Source: Epiperipatus broadwayi (lineage: Eukaryota > Onychophora > Udeonychophora > Euonychophora > Peripatidae). From it: a DNA stretch of 64,000 nt. Numbering within the stretch: position 1 is the stretch's first letter; every line of letters starts with the position of its first letter. The notes beneath the pieces are model-generated. The model did not search any database, was not told the DNA's origin, and saw only the letters and a list, made by a program, of their open reading frames with translations. The translations under genes and the position numbers were made by a program. The DNA lies in the NCBI GenBank assembly GCA_028023455.1, contig JAQFVV010006312.1, positions 3,865,835-3,929,834 of the forward strand. The letters are read 5' to 3'. Shown here one piece after another: positions 59,267-64,000 of this stretch.

Positions 59267-61019
59267 GTAATTAATTATTATATATAGTTTTTCAATATGC
59301 AGAAGTACTTTTGGTTAATTCTATAACCCTGCTCAAATTCAAAAAACATAATGGAAGCAAACATCATTAATTCAAATCCTAAGAACCCTTAATTTTAATG
59401 TTAGCAGTTTATTTATTAATGATACTTATTTTATTTCTATTTATTAAAATTATCTCCTTAATATTTCTTTTATTGTGGTTTCTCTCTCAATGAAGAATCT
59501 TAACACTTTCAATATCAAACTTAAATATTGTTTAAATTAATTAAAGATGTTTTTTTTCACATTATCTTCCTAGAACAGAATGTAATGTTTTCCAAGTCAA
59601 AGCATAATTAAAAGGTTATTTTGTTATTGACATAAGAGAAAAATAACTATGGTAAAAAAAATTTCTTATGGTTTGATTTGTTTTAAAATTAAAATAAAAA
59701 AGAAGGAAAATAACTTCAAAAAATAATATAGGAGGAGTTTAAAGCAGTAGATCTCAGTGACTTGTGAAAAACAGTCATTTCTAATACAATTATTCAAGAA
59801 AAAATAAGCTGCAACACAGTCGTAAAGAAAACAGTGAGAAATGGTTTGATAGTATAAAGTAAGACTCATCTCACTACATTAAAAAAATTTTTTTAAGGAT
59901 TTGAAGAAAACCATTTGCTAAGTTTATCTACAATCTGAGCATCATCAAACATAACTATACAATCTGTTCACAAAAAAAATGGTAGAAAAAGAAAAAATAG
60001 TAATCTGCAGTAAGTCTTGTTTTCATCCAAGAGCATAACTGTCTCATTATGTTATTAATGTGATTTGTAAATTATTATATTGGAAAACTGATAGATTCAG
60101 TCTGTGTAAAACATAAAGATATTTTATTATAAAAGGAGATAAATTTAACTGTATATCTTGTGCTTGAAATATGTGTTTATATAGAAGCTCACAAGAAGAA
60201 AAACTGACATAAAAAATTTGAATATTCCACCTATCAAAGAAGGACTTAAGAAATAAATCCATGGTAAAAAGATATGTTCATATTATATTTAATCAGTATT
60301 TACAGATATTTTTTTTTAAAAAGTAATAATTAATGGTAATAATAAATATTTTTAATAATTTTTATGTAAAATCTTTTTTTCTCTTTTTATCTTATTTTCC
60401 CTCCAAAATATAATTGTATAGAACCTTTCTATTTTTATATAAAATGATGGTGGGGGTATAACTAATTTAAATTTTTTTATCTTTAAACTGTGTCTATAAT
60501 TTTAATTATTGAAAGTGAAATAATTATATTTTAAGTTAAGTTTAATTAACTGAATTAGTAAAAGTTAATTGATTTTGTTATATGTAATTATATTTTGATG
60601 ATAAAATGTATGAAAATTGGAATTATCATATTATCATGTCATTTGTCATTTTCTGAATTAATTATTTATTAGTTAATTTATTAAATAATTGTTAAGAAAT
60701 AATAATTTTAATATCTTTAACTCACTGGCTATCTGTTCTATGAATTGGCTATGCATGTCACTTGACTTTATAGAGGATAGTACTTTGGGAAATTATAAAT
60801 TATCCCAGTAAAAATACTCAAGTTAAAGTAGATTAAGCTTATACCTTTTACTTTCTTTTTTTCACAGTCAGTGTCCCTATGGTCTAATAATCTTGAGCTA
60901 GCTGTAGAGCAATAATGGTTAATTGATTTATATATAGAGGATTTTTGTTAATTTGGATATCCAGATAATTCTCTGAATGGCAAAAAGAATTAGATTATCT
61001 TTAATGTTCATTCACTGTA
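59263..61019. other. unassigned AT-rich intergenic DNA
   Basis: No gene supported; short minus-strand ORFs at 59666-59869 and 60047-60262 show no domain. Confidence 0.6.
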
Positions 61020-61260
61020 TTGTATATTTTAAAGAACATTTTGACCTGTACATTTAAGGTACCATATGGCCAGAGCATTGATGATGAACATGTTCATCCA
61101 GAATATTGTTATATATTATGACTTACTTTTGTCATTGACTACTGAATCTCTTTTAGTTTCAGCCACTAGGAATGACTGTTGATTTTGCTGGTGCAATGTT
61201 GATGGTGCAGCTTATAAGTATAATTGTCACAACTAGGTATATTGTTACCCCAATGCTAAT
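61020..61260 (+). repeat. dispersed repeat family E, copy 2 (tentative)
   Basis: Counterpart of 28330-28700: GGCCAGAGCATTGATGATGA at about 61069-61088, then CATGTT, TTTCAGCCACTAGGAATGAC, GACTGTTGATTTTGCTGG and CTTATAAGTATAATTGTC. Non-coding. Confidence 0.5.
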
Positions 61261-61439
61261 TCTCATGCTCCTTTTAATTCATATTCTTTCCACATTTATA
61301 CCATTTGTATTTGCTAAAAACTTTTAATTAGTCAATGTTAATTGATGGCAATCTATTTATTCAGTGGGAATGATGATGTTTGTCATCACCTCATGTTAAA
61401 CCACAATATATATATATATATATATATAGATATATATAT

Positions 61440-61556
61440 ATATTACTATGTACCATATAACTAGATGTATATATATATATGAGCTATTGATACGTTGCTG
61501 TGTACCATGTAACCCAGATGGTTTATATATATATATATATCATATAACCTAGATGG

Positions 61557-61617
<61 letters not shown>

Positions 61618-62390
61618 ACCTAGGTTACATGGTACACAGCAACATAACAATAGCTCAAACAAGCTCTTATATAATAAGTGTGCTAAGAGAAAATATTTAA
61701 AACCTCTATCTAGAATATTCTTATCCCCAGATCAATTGTTTTTGAGATTATAGCACACTTTAGTGAGGAGTTAGAACATTCAGACATTAAATCTAAAATA
61801 TCAACTCAAAACCCAGCTCTTATTTAATACAAAACTATTAAGAGGAAAATCTGACATTTTCTGAAACAAAAATATCTTTAAATCCAGCTATCTAACTCAA
61901 ATAGCTATATGGGACTGAACCAAATTCATATCTATCATATATTAATAGCCTTAGCATTACCAAAGCCTTAAAGGTGAAATTATAATAATCAATAAAGCAA
62001 GTCATACATAATGCAACGTTGCTTTTATAAGTTTACCTTTATGGCTTTGGCTATGCAGAGGCTATTAATATATGGTAGATCTGAATTTAGTTTAGTCCCA
62101 TATAGCTATTTGAGTTAGATAGCTGGAGTAAAAAAAAATTTACGCCTGAAAACTTCAGTTTCTACTTAAATAATACGTATAAAATAAGTGCTGGGTTTTG
62201 AGTTGACATTTTAGATCTAATGCCTGAATGTTCTAGATCTTTGCTGAGGTGATCCATAAGCTTGAAACCAATTGGTCCTGGGATAGGAAATATTTTAAAT
62301 AGAGATTAGATTTTAAATATTTTCTCTTACTATACTTATTATTTGTGCTATTGGTACACTTCCTATGTTACATATTTGTAAATACAAGCT
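61440..62390. mobile_element. nested foldback element with repeated terminal sequence and (TA)n cores
   Basis: Main inverted repeat: left arm about 61612-61990 and right arm about 62010-62386, centred near 62003. Paired blocks: GAACATTCAG (61774) with CTGAATGTTC (62224); ATATCAACTCAAAACCCAGC (61799) with GCTGGGTTTTGAGTTGAC (62191); AGCTATCTAACTCAAATAGC (61887) with GCTATTTGAGTTAGATAGCT (62105); CTAAGAGAAAATATTTAAAA (61682) with its complement at about 62315-62334. The terminal sequence (GTTACATGGTACACAGCAAC, 61624-61643) also recurs inverted upstream at 61492-61513 (GTTGCTGTGTACCATGTAAC) and partly at 61448-61465, separated by (TA)n tracts at 61524-61540 and 61558-61613. Confidence 0.9.
61558..61613. 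repeat. (TA)n microsatellite at a hairpin centre
   Basis: TA tract of about 56 bases between inverted copies of the foldback terminus. Confidence 0.96.
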
Positions 62391-62435
62391 TTTAAAAGCA
62401 ATTTCACATTATATATGACTTGCTTTATTGTAAAA

Positions 62436-62443
<8 letters not shown>

Positions 62444-62518
<75 letters not shown>
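62444..62518. repeat. (TA)n microsatellite
   Basis: A-run then TA tract of about 75 bases, directly preceding family C copy 2. Confidence 0.97.
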
Positions 62519-62522
<4 letters not shown>

Positions 62523-63465
62523 CAAGTAGAAATAAATGCAGATATAAATTTTTGTAGACATTTTCTACATTTCACTTGGAATAATAATGAATGTAAAGGG
62601 TTAAATAACTCAATTTAAAACAGAATTTCATTATTAATTAAAACATTAAAAAAATTCTAAATAAATTATTATTATTCTGATTTTGAAATTTAAAAACAAA
62701 CATGTTTCTAATAATTGTAAAAATACCTATCTTTGAAAATCTTATAATGTTTATATACATTATCTGTGTAAATAATTATATTATCTACTTTTAAAAATCT
62801 TTGATAGGATTTCCAAATGTAGTTTTTAATTAAAAGTGCTTTTGGAGAGTTTAAAATTGTTTTTAATCAAGACAAAAAAAACCGTGTTTTCAGACATTGT
62901 GTTTTTATCTCCTCAAGAGTAAAAAGGATTAGACAGTTTGAAAACAATCTGCAATGTGTTTTTATCACCAGAAATCCAAGACTATAAAAGGTATGTAAAG
63001 AAATTATTTTAGTCTGGATAGCAGTTTTTGAAAAGTTCAGACTGATTTTAATATTTTGAGAAGCAGTGGCCAAATAGGCCAGCTGCAAAGTTTGGATAGT
63101 ACTTTTTTAAGACACTTCTTGTTATGAAAATAAAAATAGCTCCCATGAATATGTAGCTAGATCCATCAGTAAGCAGTATATTAGTTCTATTTACTGAAGT
63201 GTTGATTCACTTGATAACTGGGTCAACTTAAAATGGATCAATTAGCCTGTACAAATTTATTTTAAAAGACAATTTGCTGGCCTTAAGCTCATCAAGCCCT
63301 AGACTGAAGGGAGAATGCTAACCATACTTGAATTATTTTTTTAGAATGTGACTGTAAACCAATTTTACCCAGACCACCAAGCTTACTAAAAAAAAAGCTT
63401 GAAAAATTGGTATATATGTGCTGCTGCTCATCTATGTTTGCAGAGACACATATATACAATAGTCA
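62519..63465 (+). repeat. dispersed non-coding repeat family C, copy 2
   Basis: Same order of blocks as 20239-21301: AAGTAGAAATAAATGCAG (62525), TAAATTTTTGTAGACATT (62545), TAATTAAAAGTGCTTTTGG (62828), AAGAGTAAAAAGGATTAGAC (62915), TTTTGAGAAGCAGTGGCC (63054) and GGCCAGCTGCAAAGTTTGG (63077). It has small insertions and deletions relative to copy 1. Non-coding. Confidence 0.85.
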
Positions 63466-64000
63466 GTAATGTTATATATAATATGAACTAAATTTTAAAT
63501 AAGCTTTTAAATAATTTATTCAAAAATGACATTCTAAAAAAGTGAGGTATATAATATAGAACAGTATTATCTTAAATTGTTTAATTAAACTCCATATATT
63601 TTTAAAAACCGTAATGCAAATAAATAACTCTGCTTGGAATGAAAAAAAATCTAAGAATCAGAATTAACATTTAAAAGATATTTTAAAAACTTTTAAACAA
63701 GTGACCTATGATGACCATAGCTATATACAAAAAGAATTATTACATTCATATCGGCCTTTCAAGCCAAATTGTGCAAACGCTTTTGCAAGTGTTAAATAAT
63801 AAATGAATACCCTCTGACCAAACAAGATATAGAATTTATGCAGGAATAATAGGAATCCTCTTATTCCTATGACTCAAATATTTATATATGAGCAAATCTG
63901 AAGTACTGGCACAGAAGGTGTGATTATAGAACAGTCACTTTAAATTACTATATATAACGTATGAATGAATGACGCCGATGAAATTTACTAGAATTTACTG
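63466..64000. other. unassigned AT-rich intergenic DNA to the window end
   Basis: No gene or repeat recognised. Confidence 0.55.

Overview
The window is very AT-rich, CpG-poor eukaryotic DNA with no recognisable host gene, tRNA, rRNA or CRISPR array. The content is a metazoan-style repeat landscape: one decayed Ty3/Gypsy LTR retrotransposon, three RTE-clade non-LTR elements of clearly different ages, three L1/Tx1-like non-LTR elements, at least nine copies of one short interspersed family with foldback variants, several other foldback (inverted-repeat) elements, two pairs of dispersed non-coding repeats, and many long (TA)n and (TTA)n tracts. Sixty-four kilobases without a convincing exon suggests a large, gene-sparse animal genome. 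I cannot assign a species or phylum from the sequence alone; an aquatic invertebrate is a reasonable guess and no more.

Layout. 1-3793 is the 3' part of a Gypsy element on the + strand (gag remnant, protease, RT, RNase H, integrase), followed by a polypurine tract and a probable 3' LTR. 4.6-11.3 kb is low-complexity intergenic sequence holding a foldback copy of family A (about 6.8-7.0 kb) and large (AT)n and (ATT)n tracts. 11.3-13.05 kb is a 5'-truncated, moderately decayed RTE (+). 17.65-20.15 kb is a very old, essentially full-length RTE relic (+), recognisable only by comparison with the younger copy. 20.25-21.29 kb is family C copy 1. 22.07-27.21 kb is a tandem pair of family-A-related units whose second unit is split by a 4.6 kb L1/Tx1-like element (-). 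33.09-36.39 kb is a nearly intact RTE (-) whose reading frame is broken by one base. 38.17-42.85 kb is a second L1/Tx1-like element (-), and 43.96-44.61 kb is a 3' fragment of a third. 46.0-47.2 kb and 52.7-55.4 kb are clusters of family A. 51.79-52.13, 55.89-57.20 and 61.44-62.39 kb are foldback elements. Family C copy 2 lies at 62.5-63.4 kb.

How the parts relate. The three RTE copies allow internal dating: the 33-36 kb copy is young, the 11-13 kb copy older, and the 17.7-20.1 kb copy ancient. The autonomous elements (RTE, Tx1-like) could supply enzymes that mobilise short non-coding families, but nothing here shows a shared 3' tail that would prove it. The most unusual material is the set of inverted repeats, several with (TA)n tracts at or near a fold centre, and the head-to-head forms of family A. 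I found no coherent new gene system; the notable discoveries are hidden relics, nested insertions and foldback structures.
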